From: Streptosporangium saharense
GTDB taxonomy: Bacteria > Actinomycetota > Actinomycetes > Streptosporangiales > Streptosporangiaceae
DNA: 64,000 nucleotides
Assembly: GCF_014203715.1 (NCBI RefSeq)
Contig: NZ_JACHJP010000010.1
Location: forward strand, 237,009 to 301,008
Direction: 5' to 3'
Shown here: in pieces, positions 41,042 through 49,604 of the stretch
How positions within the stretch are numbered: position 1 is the stretch's first letter
Layout: each line of letters begins with the position of its first letter
Made by a program: the position numbers and the translations under genes
The notes under the pieces: model-generated
Databases searched by the model: none
Seen by the model: only the letters and a program-made list of their open reading frames with translations
What the model was told of the DNA's origin: nothing

Positions 41042-42091
41042 GTGATCGGCGATGAGGTCCAGGATCTCCTCGACTCCCTGGCCGCGGCCGTGGGTCGAGG
41101 TGTGGCGGTGGACGATCCCGAGGGCCAGGTCGTCGCGCACAGCGTCCACCACGGCGAGGTCGACCAGGTCCGCGCCCAGGCGATCCTGTCCCGCTCCGTC
41201 CCCGCCGCGGTCCGGGCCTGGCAGGAGGTCCACGGCGTGGCCACGGCCCGCGCGCCGGTCAGGGTTCCCGCCAACCCGGCGCTCGGCATGGCGGCCAGGC
41301 TCTGCCTGCCCCTGCTCCACCAGGGCAGGCGCGTCGGCCTGCTGTGGATCATCGAGGGGGAGACGCCGCTGACCCGGGAGCAGGAGGCCGGGGCCGTACG
41401 GAACGCCGCGGCCATCGCCGCCCTGCTCGACGGCGGCGGGGGGTCGGGCACGCTGCGGGGGCTGCTGACCGGGGGGATCCCGGTGGGACGGGCCGCCGCG
41501 GTGCTCGGCGAGGGGCCGCTGCGCCTGCTGGCCCTGCGCGGCGGGCGGGGCAAGCCGGGCAGGGCGGTCGAGGAGGAGATGGCCGGGACCCGGCGTCCCC
41601 CCGCCTTCACGGTTCTCGACCGGCACGCCGTACTGCTGCTGAACGGCGGGCAGGACGCGGCCGCGCTGGCCGGGCGGCTGGTCGCCCGCACCGGCGGTGT
41701 CGCGGGGCTCAGCGCGGTGCATGCCGGTCTCGGTACGGCGGGGCACGCCCACAGGGAGGCGGTCGCCGCCGCCAGGGCGGCCATGGCGGAACCCGCGCTC
41801 GGACCGGTCGCGACCTGGCCCGACCTGGGCGTCTACCGGCTGCTCGCCGAGCCGGGCGGGCTCGCCACCGGCCCGCTGCACGGGCATCCCACCCTGGCCG
41901 TGACCCTGGAGACCTACCTGGACAGCGGGGGAGACGCGCAGGAGACCGCCAGGCTGCTCCACCTGCACCGCACCAGCCTCTACTACCGGCTGGCGCGGAT
42001 CGAGGAGATCACCGGGCGCAGCCTGAAGGACGGGGCCGACAGGTTAGAACTCCATCTCGCGCTGAAGCTGGCGCGCTGGAATGCGGTGTAG
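41042..42091 (+). CDS. PucR/CdaR-type transcriptional regulator, 349 aa
   Basis: The N-terminal part is a GAF-like sensory region (VDDPEGQVVAHSVHHGEVDQV; LCLPLLHQGRRVGLLWI). A short central GGDEF-like remnant follows, and the C-terminal HTH_30 (YLDSGGDAQETARLLHLHRTSLYYRLARIEEITG) is diagnostic of PucR/CdaR regulators of purine, sugar-acid or amino-acid catabolism. It is divergent from the SHMT-like gene, its most likely target. Leaderless GTG start. Confidence 0.87.
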   Translation: MIGDEVQDLLDSLAAAVGRGVAVDDPEGQVVAHSVHHGEVDQVRAQAILSRSVPAAVRAWQEVHGVATARAPVRVPANPALGMAARLCLPLLHQGRRVGLLWIIEGETPLTREQEAGAVRNAAAIAALLDGGGGSGTLRGLLTGGIPVGRAAAVLGEGPLRLLALRGGRGKPGRAVEEEMAGTRRPPAFTVLDRHAVLLLNGGQDAAALAGRLVARTGGVAGLSAVHAGLGTAGHAHREAVAAARAAMAEPALGPVATWPDLGVYRLLAEPGGLATGPLHGHPTLAVTLETYLDSGGDAQETARLLHLHRTSLYYRLARIEEITGRSLKDGADRLELHLALKLARWNAV

Positions 42092-42121
42092 TCGCCGGAT
42101 AAACCGGGCAAAGCCCTGCAG

Positions 42122-42283
42122 GTGCGGCAGTTGATCAGTGAGCTCGTCAGCGTTCTGGTCGTGCTGGGCCTCGTCGGCCTGGCGGCACTTCTCATCTCGG
42201 TGGCCGTCCTCGTCGCGCTCGCGGCGCTGGTCGCCTCGACCCTGCGGGAACGCGCGAGGACGGCACGGCGCCGGAGGCGGTGA
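42122..42283 (+). CDS. possible small single-span membrane protein, 53 aa
   Basis: Starting at GTG 42122 the frame gives one long hydrophobic helix (VLVVLGLVGLAALLISVAVL and beyond) followed by a highly basic tail ending in five Arg. Third positions are GC-rich. There is no clear ribosome binding site or leaderless promoter. It lies 30 bases after the PucR stop and is convergent with the RsbW-like gene. It may be a real small gene, but the support is compositional only. Confidence 0.45.
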   Translation: MRQLISELVSVLVVLGLVGLAALLISVAVLVALAALVASTLRERARTARRRRR

Positions 42284-42300
42284 CGGTCCCGGTTCACCGG
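42279..42300. terminator. short hairpin between convergent genes
   Basis: CGGTGA and TCACCG pair across a 10-base loop, overlapping both stop codons. Weak support. Confidence 0.35.
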
Positions 42301-42785
42301 GCCCTGGCGTGCTCCTGCCGTACATGACCGTTTCCGTCGTGCCGCACGTGCTCCTCGTTGAGCAGCAGCGACAGTCCGGGGGCGTCCTGCACGAAGCGCA
42401 GGGTCTTCTCAAGACAGACGACGGATCCCCGCTCGGGACGGCTGGTGAAGCGGATGTCGTCGGCCAGCGCCCTCATGATGAGCAGGCCGCGGCCGTGCTC
42501 GGAGGTGGGTGAGGGCGCGCGCGTGCTGGAGAAGTCGAACCCGTTGCCCGTGTCGATCACCTTGATGACACAGCGGTCGCTGAAGAGTTCGGTGCTCACC
42601 ATGTAGTCGTCGCTGGCTGTGGCGTGCTGGATCACGTTGGAGCACGCCTCGGAGAGCATGAGCAGGATGTCTTCCCGCACCTGCGACTCGACCCCCAGGG
42701 CGCGGAGTGCGGCGTCGAGCAGTTGCCTGATGACCGGGACACTTGCGGCGTCACGCGGCAGGCGTAGCGCGATTGTGGCCTCCAC
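42294..42785 (-). CDS. RsbW-like anti-sigma/regulatory ATP-binding protein, 163 aa
   Basis: GHKL ATPase of the HATPase_c_2 type: N-box LSEACSNVIQHA, G1 box DTGNGF and G2 box EHGRGLLIM. Actinomycetes have many such stand-alone histidine-kinase-like proteins that act as anti-sigma factors or switch kinases with STAS/PP2C partners; no partner is next to it here. The C-terminal 30 residues (NEEHVRHDGNGHVRQEHAR) are His-rich and unusual. The GTG start has AGGAGG 6 bases upstream. Confidence 0.87.
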   Translation of the reverse strand: MEATIALRLPRDAASVPVIRQLLDAALRALGVESQVREDILLMLSEACSNVIQHATASDDYMVSTELFSDRCVIKVIDTGNGFDFSSTRAPSPTSEHGRGLLIMRALADDIRFTSRPERGSVVCLEKTLRFVQDAPGLSLLLNEEHVRHDGNGHVRQEHARAR

Positions 42786-42904
42786 GGTTCCTCCTTCACG
42801 GTTGCCCTCTGAAGCCCTGCCCCGGCCCGCCCGTTCTAACCGGGACGAACGACCTCTCCTGGGTCGCCCGTCCCGGACGGGGCAGTCGGGAAACCCTGGA
42901 CGGG

Positions 42905-43453
42905 TCAGCCGGAGAAGACGTCGAGCGCGGCCTGGGAGAAGGCCTTGAGGTCGTCCGGTCTACGGCTGCTGACCAGCGTGTTCGTGCCCGCGACGCAGAT
43001 CACGACCTCCTGGTCCTGCCAGTTGGCCCCGGCGTTGGTCAGGTCGGTCCTGAGGCTGGGCCAGGAGGTGATCGTGCGGTCGCGCACCACGTCCGCCTCG
43101 ATCAGGGTCCACGGGGCGTGGCAGATGGACGCGACGGGTTTGCCCGCCTCGAAGAAGCCCTTGGCGAACCGTACGGCCGCGGGCACGGTCCTGAGGTAGT
43201 CGGGGTTGGCGACCCCGCCGGGCAGCACCAGCCCGTCGAAGTCGGCGGCCGAGACCTCCTCGACGGTCGTGTCGACCGGGAAGCGGTCGGCCTTGTCGAG
43301 GTGGTTGAAGGCCTGGATCTCGCCCGGCTCCGTCGAGACCAGCCGGGGAGTGCCACCGGCCTGCCGTACGGCCTGCCACGGTTCGGTGAGCTCGACCTGC
43401 TCGACCCCCTCGGGGGCGACCAGGAAGGCGATGGTCTTACCGTTGAGCATCAT
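42905..43453 (-). CDS. DJ-1/PfpI-family glutamine-amidotransferase-like protein, 182 aa
   Basis: NGKTIAFLVAPEGVEQVELTEPW at the start, FDGLVLPGGVANPDYLR (conserved acidic/Gly region) and VASICHAPWTLIEADVV, where CHAPW carries the nucleophilic Cys-His pair of PfpI/YhbO proteins. Family members are stress-induced deglycases, chaperones or proteases. Two ATGs in tandem (43453 and 43450) follow a GGGGG; longer upstream reading to 43555 is less likely. Single gene. Confidence 0.83.
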   Translation of the reverse strand: MMLNGKTIAFLVAPEGVEQVELTEPWQAVRQAGGTPRLVSTEPGEIQAFNHLDKADRFPVDTTVEEVSAADFDGLVLPGGVANPDYLRTVPAAVRFAKGFFEAGKPVASICHAPWTLIEADVVRDRTITSWPSLRTDLTNAGANWQDQEVVICVAGTNTLVSSRRPDDLKAFSQAALDVFSG

Positions 43454-43551
43454 TCCCCCTGCACTGATTTTTCCGAAATGTCGGATATCTGGCTGTGATG
43501 CAGGGGCTGTCATCCCCGCGATGCGGGAGACCATGTGGGAAGTGCTCCGAT

Positions 43552-43818
43552 TCACCGCCGGATTTTGCGTCTGCGCAGGCCGGAGGCGATGAGCCGGGTC
43601 AGAAGTTCTCTGGAGGAGACCGGCTGCGCCCCCAGGGAGACCGCGCGTTCGTAGACGGTCTCCGGGACGTCGTAGTGGTCACGGTCGAACGCCCTGGCGG
43701 GCACCCCGAGCCGTTCGGCGAAGGCGTGCAACTCCTCGACGGAGCTGTCGCTGACCAGGTGCGACCAGAGCAGGCCACGGGGACCCGGCCAGGCGGGCGG
43801 GTCGATGAGGACGCTCAC
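43552..43818 (-). CDS. DUF4031 protein, 88 aa
   Basis: Short protein SVLIDPPAWPGPRGLLWSHLVSDSSVEELHAFAERLGVP with the conserved WPGPRG...WSHLVSD block of DUF4031, a family of unknown function common in actinobacteria. The GTG start overlaps the TetR stop (GTGA), so the two are cotranscribed. Confidence 0.82.
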   Translation of the reverse strand: MSVLIDPPAWPGPRGLLWSHLVSDSSVEELHAFAERLGVPARAFDRDHYDVPETVYERAVSLGAQPVSSRELLTRLIASGLRRRKIRR

Positions 43819-44366
43819 CGGCGCAGCAGTTCGAGCGCGACCTCAAGGGCGGCTTCCCTGCGCTCGTCGTCGCCGATCGTCTCGTCCCTGAGCAGGAACC
43901 AGGAGGCGTGCAGGGCGAACAGCGACATCGAGTTCCTCAGCCGGGTGGCCGTCGGGTCCTCGGGATCGACGAGGAAGGTGATCAGCTCGAACATCTGATG
44001 ACGGATCCGCACCATCGTCGGATGGTCCTTGAACGCGGTCTGGTTGCGCTCTATGAGGTGCATGACCTCGTGGTGCCTGCCCCGGCGCAGGTCCTCCGAG
44101 TAGCGGCGCACCAGCGTGCGCCGGTTCTCCTCGGTACGGGGCTGGGTCTTGACCCATTCGACCAGCTCGTCGACCGTGCGCAGCCGGTCCTCGACCAGGC
44201 CGGTGACGATCTCGTCCTTGCTCTTGAAGTGGTAGTAGAGGGCGGCCTTGGTCACGCCGAGCGCCTCGGCTATCTCGCGAAGTGAGGTCGCCTCGTAGCC
44301 CTGCTCGATGAAGAGTTTCAGGGCTATCTCCTGGATGCGAGTCCGGGTGTCGGCGTTTTCGCTCAT
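43815..44366 (-). CDS. TetR-family repressor of the adjacent exporter, 183 aa
   Basis: The N-terminal HTH (QEIALKLFIEQGYEATSLREIAEALGVTKAALYYHFKSKDEI) is a classic TetR domain. The C-terminal ligand domain is helical. It is divergent from a DHA2 exporter, and the 117 bp between them contain two near-palindromic 18-base sites, so it almost certainly represses both genes until an exporter substrate binds. Followed by DUF4031 in the same transcript. Confidence 0.9.
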   Translation of the reverse strand: MSENADTRTRIQEIALKLFIEQGYEATSLREIAEALGVTKAALYYHFKSKDEIVTGLVEDRLRTVDELVEWVKTQPRTEENRRTLVRRYSEDLRRGRHHEVMHLIERNQTAFKDHPTMVRIRHQMFELITFLVDPEDPTATRLRNSMSLFALHASWFLLRDETIGDDERREAALEVALELLRR

Positions 44367-44389
44367 GGCTCCCTTTGCGCTCGAAACTA

Positions 44390-44455
44390 ACTTGACGGCC
44401 GGTAAGTAGGCGCCTTACATTTCCCAGCATATCCGACACTAGCCGGTCGGCAAGT
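44390..44455. promoter_or_regulatory. two TetR operators in the TetR/MFS divergent region
   Basis: ACTTGACGGCCGGTAAGT (about 44390-44407) and ACTAGCCGGTCGGCAAGT (44438-44455) are related 18-base imperfect palindromes with the shared frame ACT-N3/4-CGG-C/T-CGG-N-AAGT. Between them GTAAG and CTTAC form another inverted pair. This is the classic arrangement for a TetR repressor controlling a divergent efflux gene. Confidence 0.75.
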
Positions 44456-44483
44456 AAGCAAGATCCACTAGGGGGCAACGAAC

Positions 44484-46058
44484 GTGAAGGAGACCGCGAC
44501 CGCACCGGCGCGGCAACGTGAGGTCATGATCGTGTTGCCGGGCCTGATGCTGGCGATGGTCCTGGCGATGCTCGACAACATGATCGTCGGTACGGCGATG
44601 CCGCGCATCGTGGGTGAACTCGGCGGCCTGACCCACCTGTCGTGGGTGGTGACCGCCTACGTGCTCGGCACCACCGTCTCGACCCCCATCTGGGGCAAGA
44701 TCGGGGACCTGTACGGCAGGAAGAACATCTTCCTCGCCTCCATCGTGATCTTCATGATCGGCTCCGCGCTCTGCGGCATGGCGGGTTCCGACCTGCTCGG
44801 CGGCACCGCGGACGGCATGAACCAGCTCATCGGCTTCCGCGCGCTCCAGGGGCTTGGCGCCGGCGGCCTGATGGTCAACGCCATGGCCATCATCGGCGAC
44901 CTCGTCCCGCCCCGCGAGCGCGGCCAGTACCAGGGCATCATGGCCGGGGTGATGGCGCTCGCGATGATCGCGGGACCGCTCGTCGGCGGCTTCATCACCG
45001 ACCACCTCGACTGGCGCTGGGCCTTCTACGTGAACCTGCCCGTCGGCTTCGTCGCCCTCGCGCTGCTGGCCGTCACGCTCAAGCTGCCGAAGTACCGCAC
45101 CGAGCACCGCATCGACTGGATCGGCGCCTTCCTGCTCTCGGTCGGCATCACCGCGCTCGTCCTCATCACCACCTGGGGCGGCAACGACTACGACTGGAAC
45201 TCGCCGCAGATCATCGGCCTGGCCGTCGGCGCCGTGGTCAGCCTGGCGCTCTTCATCGTGGTCGAGCGCAGGGTCGTCGAGCCGATCATGCCGCTCAACG
45301 TCTTCCGCGACCGCAACTTCAGCCTGATCTCCGCGGTCGGCTTCCTGCTCGGCTTCGCGATGTTCGGCGCCATCAACTTCCTGCCGCTGTTCCAGCAGAC
45401 CGTCCAGGGCGCCTCGGCGACCAACTCCGGCCTGCTCCTGCTGCCGATGATGGGCGCGGCCATGGTGGTCTCGCTGTTCGTCGGCCGGGCCATCACCAAG
45501 ACCGGCAAGTACAAGATCTATCCGGTCCTCGGCGGCGTGGTCATGGCGGTCGCCATGTGGCTGCTGTCCACGCAGACCGTGGACACCCCCTCCTGGCGCA
45601 CCGGTGTCTACATCGCGGTGCTCGGCCTGGGCATGGGCTTCCTGATGCAGACCACCATGCTGATCGCGCAGAACAGCGTCGAGCAGAAGGACCTGGGCGT
45701 CGCCAGCAGCGCCTCGACCTTCTTCAGGTCCATCGGCGGCTCGTTCGGCGTCTCGCTGTTCGGCGCGATCTTCAGCCACCAGCTCACCGCCAACCTGACG
45801 AGCAAGCTGGGGGCGGCGGCGGGCGAGAAGCTCGCGTCGAGCGGAGGCCAGTTCAACCCCGCAGCCCTGCACGAGATGCCCGCGGGCGTGCGCGCGGGGT
45901 TCCTCGAATCCCTGGCGTCCTCGATCGGCAGCGTGTTCACCTGGGCCATCCTCTTCGCCGTCCTGGTGCCGGTGGCCGCGGCCTTCATCAAGGAGATCCC
46001 GCTGCGCTCAGGCTCAGAGGGCGCGGAGGACGGGACTCCGGTCGCGGTGCTCGACTGA
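44484..46058 (+). CDS. DHA2-family MFS multidrug exporter, 524 aa
   Basis: About 14 membrane segments. LAMLDNMIVGTAMPRIV is the DHA2 first-helix motif, GKIGDLYGRKNIF is motif A, and the stretch AMIAGPLVGGFITDHLDWRWAFYVNLP contains motif C. A large external loop with AAAGEKLASSGGQFNPAALHEMP near residue 455 is typical of this subgroup. Start GTG 44484 follows GGGGGC. Controlled by the divergent TetR gene through two operators. Confidence 0.9.
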   Translation: MKETATAPARQREVMIVLPGLMLAMVLAMLDNMIVGTAMPRIVGELGGLTHLSWVVTAYVLGTTVSTPIWGKIGDLYGRKNIFLASIVIFMIGSALCGMAGSDLLGGTADGMNQLIGFRALQGLGAGGLMVNAMAIIGDLVPPRERGQYQGIMAGVMALAMIAGPLVGGFITDHLDWRWAFYVNLPVGFVALALLAVTLKLPKYRTEHRIDWIGAFLLSVGITALVLITTWGGNDYDWNSPQIIGLAVGAVVSLALFIVVERRVVEPIMPLNVFRDRNFSLISAVGFLLGFAMFGAINFLPLFQQTVQGASATNSGLLLLPMMGAAMVVSLFVGRAITKTGKYKIYPVLGGVVMAVAMWLLSTQTVDTPSWRTGVYIAVLGLGMGFLMQTTMLIAQNSVEQKDLGVASSASTFFRSIGGSFGVSLFGAIFSHQLTANLTSKLGAAAGEKLASSGGQFNPAALHEMPAGVRAGFLESLASSIGSVFTWAILFAVLVPVAAAFIKEIPLRSGSEGAEDGTPVAVLD

Positions 46059-46080
46059 CCGCGCCGGGCGAGCAAGTTCC

Positions 46081-46093
46081 CACTCAGTGAGTG
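46081..46093. promoter_or_regulatory. CACTCAGTGAGTG palindrome upstream of the GNAT gene
   Basis: A perfect 13-base palindrome with 6-base arms lies 28 bases before the GNAT start, overlapping where its -35 should be. CAGACT, 7 bases before the ATG, could be the -10 of a leaderless promoter. Probable repressor site; its regulator is not obvious. Confidence 0.45.
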
Positions 46094-46121
46094 CCAAGTC
46101 GCCTCTCCCAGACTGGGCGGC

Positions 46122-47084
46122 ATGGACACAACGACGACAATCGTCACCGCCGCCGGGTACACCACCCGGCGGCCGGTGGCCGGGGACGCGGCGGACATCC
46201 ACCGGCTGATCTCCCTGTGCGACACGCGGGTGATCGGCAAGGCCGACATGACCCTCGACGACGTCACCGACCAGCTCAACGAGCCCGCCTTCGACGGGGA
46301 GAAGGACGGCTGGCTCGTCCACGACACCTCGGGGAGCCTGGTCGCCTGGGCCTGGGCCTGCCGCAAGGGCACGGGGAACAACGTGGACGTCGACGTGGTC
46401 GTGCATCCCGGCGCCGCCGAGCTCACCGGCCCCCTGTGGGAGGCCGTCACCGGGCGGGCGGCCGGGATCGCCGCGGAACTCGGCCACGACAGCGCCGTGG
46501 TCGACATCGCCCTGTACCGGGAGGACAGCGGCAAACGGGCCCTGGCCGCGGCCCGGGGCTTCGTCGCCGCGACGAGCTTCATCCGTCTCCTGGCCGACCA
46601 CGACACCCCGGTCCCCGAGCCCGTGGCCCCGCCCGGGGTGACGGTCCACCACGGGACGGACGAGGAGGTACGGCGCCAGGGCCACGCCGTACAGCAGGAG
46701 GGGTTCGCCGAGCACTTCGGGTTCACGCCGAAGGACTACGACGAGTGGCACGCCGAACTGGACTCCTCGGCCAGCACCGACTGGGCGCAGCTCACGGTGG
46801 CCAGGATCGACGGCGAGCCCGCCGCGATGCTGCTGGGCACCGACGCCTTCGCCGGGGACGAGAACTCGGGCTACGTCCGCCAGCTCGCGGTGCTGCCCCG
46901 CTTCAGGGGCCGCGGTCTCGGCCGTTTCCTGTTGCGTACGGCCTTCGCCGCCGACGCCGCCCGCGGCCGGATCGGCACCTACCTGCACGTGGACGCCAAC
47001 AACAGCACCCCGGCCCTGGACCTGTATCTCTCGGTCGGGATGCGGCAGGTCCTGGCCATCGACGTCTGGCGCAGGACTCTCTAG
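46122..47084 (+). CDS. tandem GNAT-family N-acetyltransferase, 320 aa
   Basis: Two GNAT folds in one chain, as in mycothiol synthase-like proteins: a degenerate N-terminal copy (residues about 15-155, YTTRRPVAGDAADIHRLI) and an active C-terminal copy with the acetyl-CoA loop LAVLPRFRGRGLGRFLL near residue 265 and LHVDANNSTPALDLYLSVGM after it. The substrate is unknown. No ribosome binding site is visible. Its stop codon TAG lies inside the CTAG target of the insertion sequence, so the coding sequence is unaffected by the insertion. Confidence 0.85.
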   Translation: MDTTTTIVTAAGYTTRRPVAGDAADIHRLISLCDTRVIGKADMTLDDVTDQLNEPAFDGEKDGWLVHDTSGSLVAWAWACRKGTGNNVDVDVVVHPGAAELTGPLWEAVTGRAAGIAAELGHDSAVVDIALYREDSGKRALAAARGFVAATSFIRLLADHDTPVPEPVAPPGVTVHHGTDEEVRRQGHAVQQEGFAEHFGFTPKDYDEWHAELDSSASTDWAQLTVARIDGEPAAMLLGTDAFAGDENSGYVRQLAVLPRFRGRGLGRFLLRTAFAADAARGRIGTYLHVDANNSTPALDLYLSVGMRQVLAIDVWRRTL

Positions 47085-48086
47085 ATGATTGAGTCCAAGG
47101 GGTGTGGTCGCTGTCAGTGGTCGTAGGCGATCAGGGATCGTTGATCGACTGGCCGGTCTTGTCGTTGTGCCAGATCGCGGTGGTCAACGCGAGGATGCGG
47201 GCAAGCACGCGAATGACCACTCCAGCCGGTGTGCGCCCACCGTGACGCTCCAGGTCAAGCTGCCCCTTGAACGTCTGGTTCACCGATTCGACAACCTGCC
47301 GCAACGGTTTGAACAGTCGTGCTCCGGCCCGTTCGGGCTCGCCCTTGCGGGCCGGACGCAGCAAGACCAGGCCACGATCGGCGAGGGCCTGCTCGAACGC
47401 ACGGCCGTAGTAGTTCCTGTCCCCGATGACCGTCTGTCCCGGACGGGCCGCCACCAGGTCAGGCACCTGCTGCAGCATGGCGAGGAGAATCTCGCGCTCG
47501 TCGGCCTTGGCGCCGGTGAGGGCGAACGCGACCGGCAACCCGCCCAGGGTGCACAGCAGATGCAGCCGCAACCCCCAAAAGTAGCGGGAGTGACTGGCGC
47601 AATAGCCGTACTGCGCCCATCCGGCCAACGCGCTGCGCCGGGCCGTCTGCCGCGATCGGCCGCATTCCACCGGGGTGGAGTCAACGACCCACACATCGTC
47701 GTTCCACAGCGAGGTGTCGGCGGCCAGCAGCCGGATCATGTGGGCAACCAGGCCAGAGGCCTTGCGCAGCCGCTTGCCGTAACCAGACTGACCGGGCAGG
47801 TAGGCCAAACATGTCGCTCAGCTCGGCGCGGGCATGACGCAGCCAGCGCCGCTCGGAGACAAACCCCAGCAGCGCCGACATCACTGTCAGCGTGATCAGT
47901 TCGGCGTCACTGAGCCTGGGGGCGATGCCGGTCTTCGGGCGCCAGGGCCTCAGATCCGGCGAAGCCTTCAACGCGTCGTCGATCTTCACATAGAGTGCGG
48001 TTGCGAGGGTGTTGAGGTCTGTCGTCACAAACGGATCCTGAACACCCTCGCCCTATTTCCGCAGGCGATCCCTTGGACTCAACCAT
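47085..48086 (-). mobile_element. IS982-family insertion sequence (about 1.0 kb)
   Basis: Terminal inverted repeats of 17 bases with one mismatch are visible: ATGATTGAGTCCAAGGG at 47085-47101 and the complement of ATGGTTGAGTCCAAGGG at 48070-48086. The flanking CTAG on both sides (47081-47084 and 48087-48090) could be a 4-base target duplication, though CTAG is itself palindromic. The element carries one transposase gene on the minus strand, interrupted by a frameshift. Its insertion point is the stop codon of the GNAT gene. Confidence 0.85.
47131..48028 (-). pseudogene. frameshifted IS982-family DDE transposase
   Basis: The first 85 or so residues (TTDLNTLATALYVKIDDALK ... ARAELSDMF) are read from GTG 48028. 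The continuation AYLPGQSGYGKRLRKASGLV is in another frame and runs to 47131. Joining them restores a normal transposase of about 298 residues with VVDSTPVECG, IGDRNYYG and a late VESVNQTFKG (DDE residues). One extra base within 47803-47806 (TTTGGCC on the minus strand) explains the shift. No slippery heptamer typical of programmed frameshifting in IS elements is evident, and the family normally uses one ORF, so this is an inactivating mutation or a sequencing error. Confidence 0.85.
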
Positions 48087-48112
48087 CTAGCCGTACGGCC
48101 CAGCCCGGGGGT

Positions 48113-49492
48113 TCAGCGTCGCAGCAGGGTGAGCGCGCAGCCCCCGGTGGCCAGCATCGTCGCGGCCAGCGCCACCCCGACGGTCGTCATCGACGCCCCG
48201 CCGAGGTACAGCGTGCCGAACGTGGCCACGCCGACGACCTGGCCGAGCTGGGTCACCATGACGAACAGCCCGCTGGCGTCCGCGGCGTGCTCGGGGGCCA
48301 CGTGGGTGAGGGCGATCGCGAGCACCGGGCTGAAGACCGCGCCCATGCCGAACCCGGCCACGGCCTGCGTGATCCACAGCAACGGCTGGCCGTGGCCGCC
48401 ACCGCTCAGCGCGAGGGCCAGGCCCAGATAGCCGACCGCCGCCACGGCGAGCCCGGCGACGACCATGGGCCGCCTGAACCGCTCGGGGACCCGCCGCCAG
48501 TTGAGGCTGGACACGGTGAAGGCGACCGCGGCGGGCACGAACGTCAGCCCGGCCCGCAGCGGGCTGTCGCCCAGCGTGCCCTGCAGGTGCAGGGCGAGGC
48601 TGAACAGGTAGCCGCCGTAGCCCGCCATCAGTCCGAAGACCGCCAGCGCCGAGGGGATCACCCCCCTGGCCATGAGCACTCGCGCGGGCACGAGCGGGGC
48701 GGCCGAACGCCGTTCGACCAGCGCGAAGAGCCCGACGAAGACCACGCTCGCCCCCATCGAGACCCATCCCCACAGCGGCCAGTCCTGCTCGTGGCCCAGC
48801 ACCAGCGGCACCACCAGTAGGCTCACCGCGAGGGAGAGCGTGACCAGGCCCGGCAGGTCGAGCGGGCGGTGACGGCGCGGCCCGCCCCGGGGCAGCAGCC
48901 GCAGGCCCGCGACGAGCAGGGCGAGGCCGATCGGCACGTTCACCAGGAACACCGGGCGCCACGCCGTACCGAACAGGTCGGCGGAGACCAGCGCGCCGCC
49001 CAGCACCTGGCCGATCACGGCGGCCCCCGAGATCACCGTGGCGTACAGGCTGAGCGCGCGGGCCCGCGCGGCCCCCTCGAAGTTCGTCTGGATCATGATC
49101 AGCACCTGGGGCACCATCAGGGCGGCTCCCGCGCCCTGCAGGAGCCGGAAGGCGACGAGCTGCGCGGAGGAGGCGGCCAGACCGCAGGCCAGGGAGGCCA
49201 CGGTGAAGACGGCCAGTCCGGACAGGAACAGCGGACGCCCGCCGTACCGGCCGCCGAGGCGGGCACCGGTGATCAGCAGCATCGCGTAGGCGATGGTGTA
49301 TCCGGAGATGATCAACTGGAGCCCGGAGCCGGAGGCCGACAGGTCCGAGCGGATCACCGGGGAGGCGACGTTGACGATGGAGACGTCCAGGATCGCCATG
49401 AACTGCCCGGTGAGGATCACCGTCAGCAGCAGACGGGTGCGGGAGGGAGCCGGGGGAGCGGCCGGGGCCTCCGTGATCGGTGGTGCGGTCAT
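48113..49492 (-). CDS. DHA2-family MFS exporter, 459 aa
   Basis: About 14 hydrophobic segments with the first-helix motif FMAILDVSIVNVASPVI, the motif-A loop GARLGGRYGGRPLF, and VISGAAVIGQVLGGALV as motif C. Likely a drug or metabolite exporter. ATG 49492 directly precedes the N-terminal Pro/Ala-rich stretch; longer open frame upstream runs into the divergent promoter and was rejected. It is divergent from an XRE-type regulator, the probable controller. The TACCGGTA palindrome near 49518 lies between them. Confidence 0.87.
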   Translation of the reverse strand: MTAPPITEAPAAPPAPSRTRLLLTVILTGQFMAILDVSIVNVASPVIRSDLSASGSGLQLIISGYTIAYAMLLITGARLGGRYGGRPLFLSGLAVFTVASLACGLAASSAQLVAFRLLQGAGAALMVPQVLIMIQTNFEGAARARALSLYATVISGAAVIGQVLGGALVSADLFGTAWRPVFLVNVPIGLALLVAGLRLLPRGGPRRHRPLDLPGLVTLSLAVSLLVVPLVLGHEQDWPLWGWVSMGASVVFVGLFALVERRSAAPLVPARVLMARGVIPSALAVFGLMAGYGGYLFSLALHLQGTLGDSPLRAGLTFVPAAVAFTVSSLNWRRVPERFRRPMVVAGLAVAAVGYLGLALALSGGGHGQPLLWITQAVAGFGMGAVFSPVLAIALTHVAPEHAADASGLFVMVTQLGQVVGVATFGTLYLGGASMTTVGVALAATMLATGGCALTLLRR

Positions 49493-49604
49493 GGGACGAC
49501 TGTGACGGCGGGTGGATACCGGTAACGAGAGCCTGCTGATCCTGGTACTGACAGCACCCGGCAACCGCTTTCCCCGTCGGCCGCCGGTCGGCCAGCATAG
49601 GGGG

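Noticed and set aside
47131..48028. Programmed ribosomal frameshift in the transposase
   Set aside because: IS982 elements normally use a single ORF and no A/T-rich slippery site is present; a one-base insertion explains it better.
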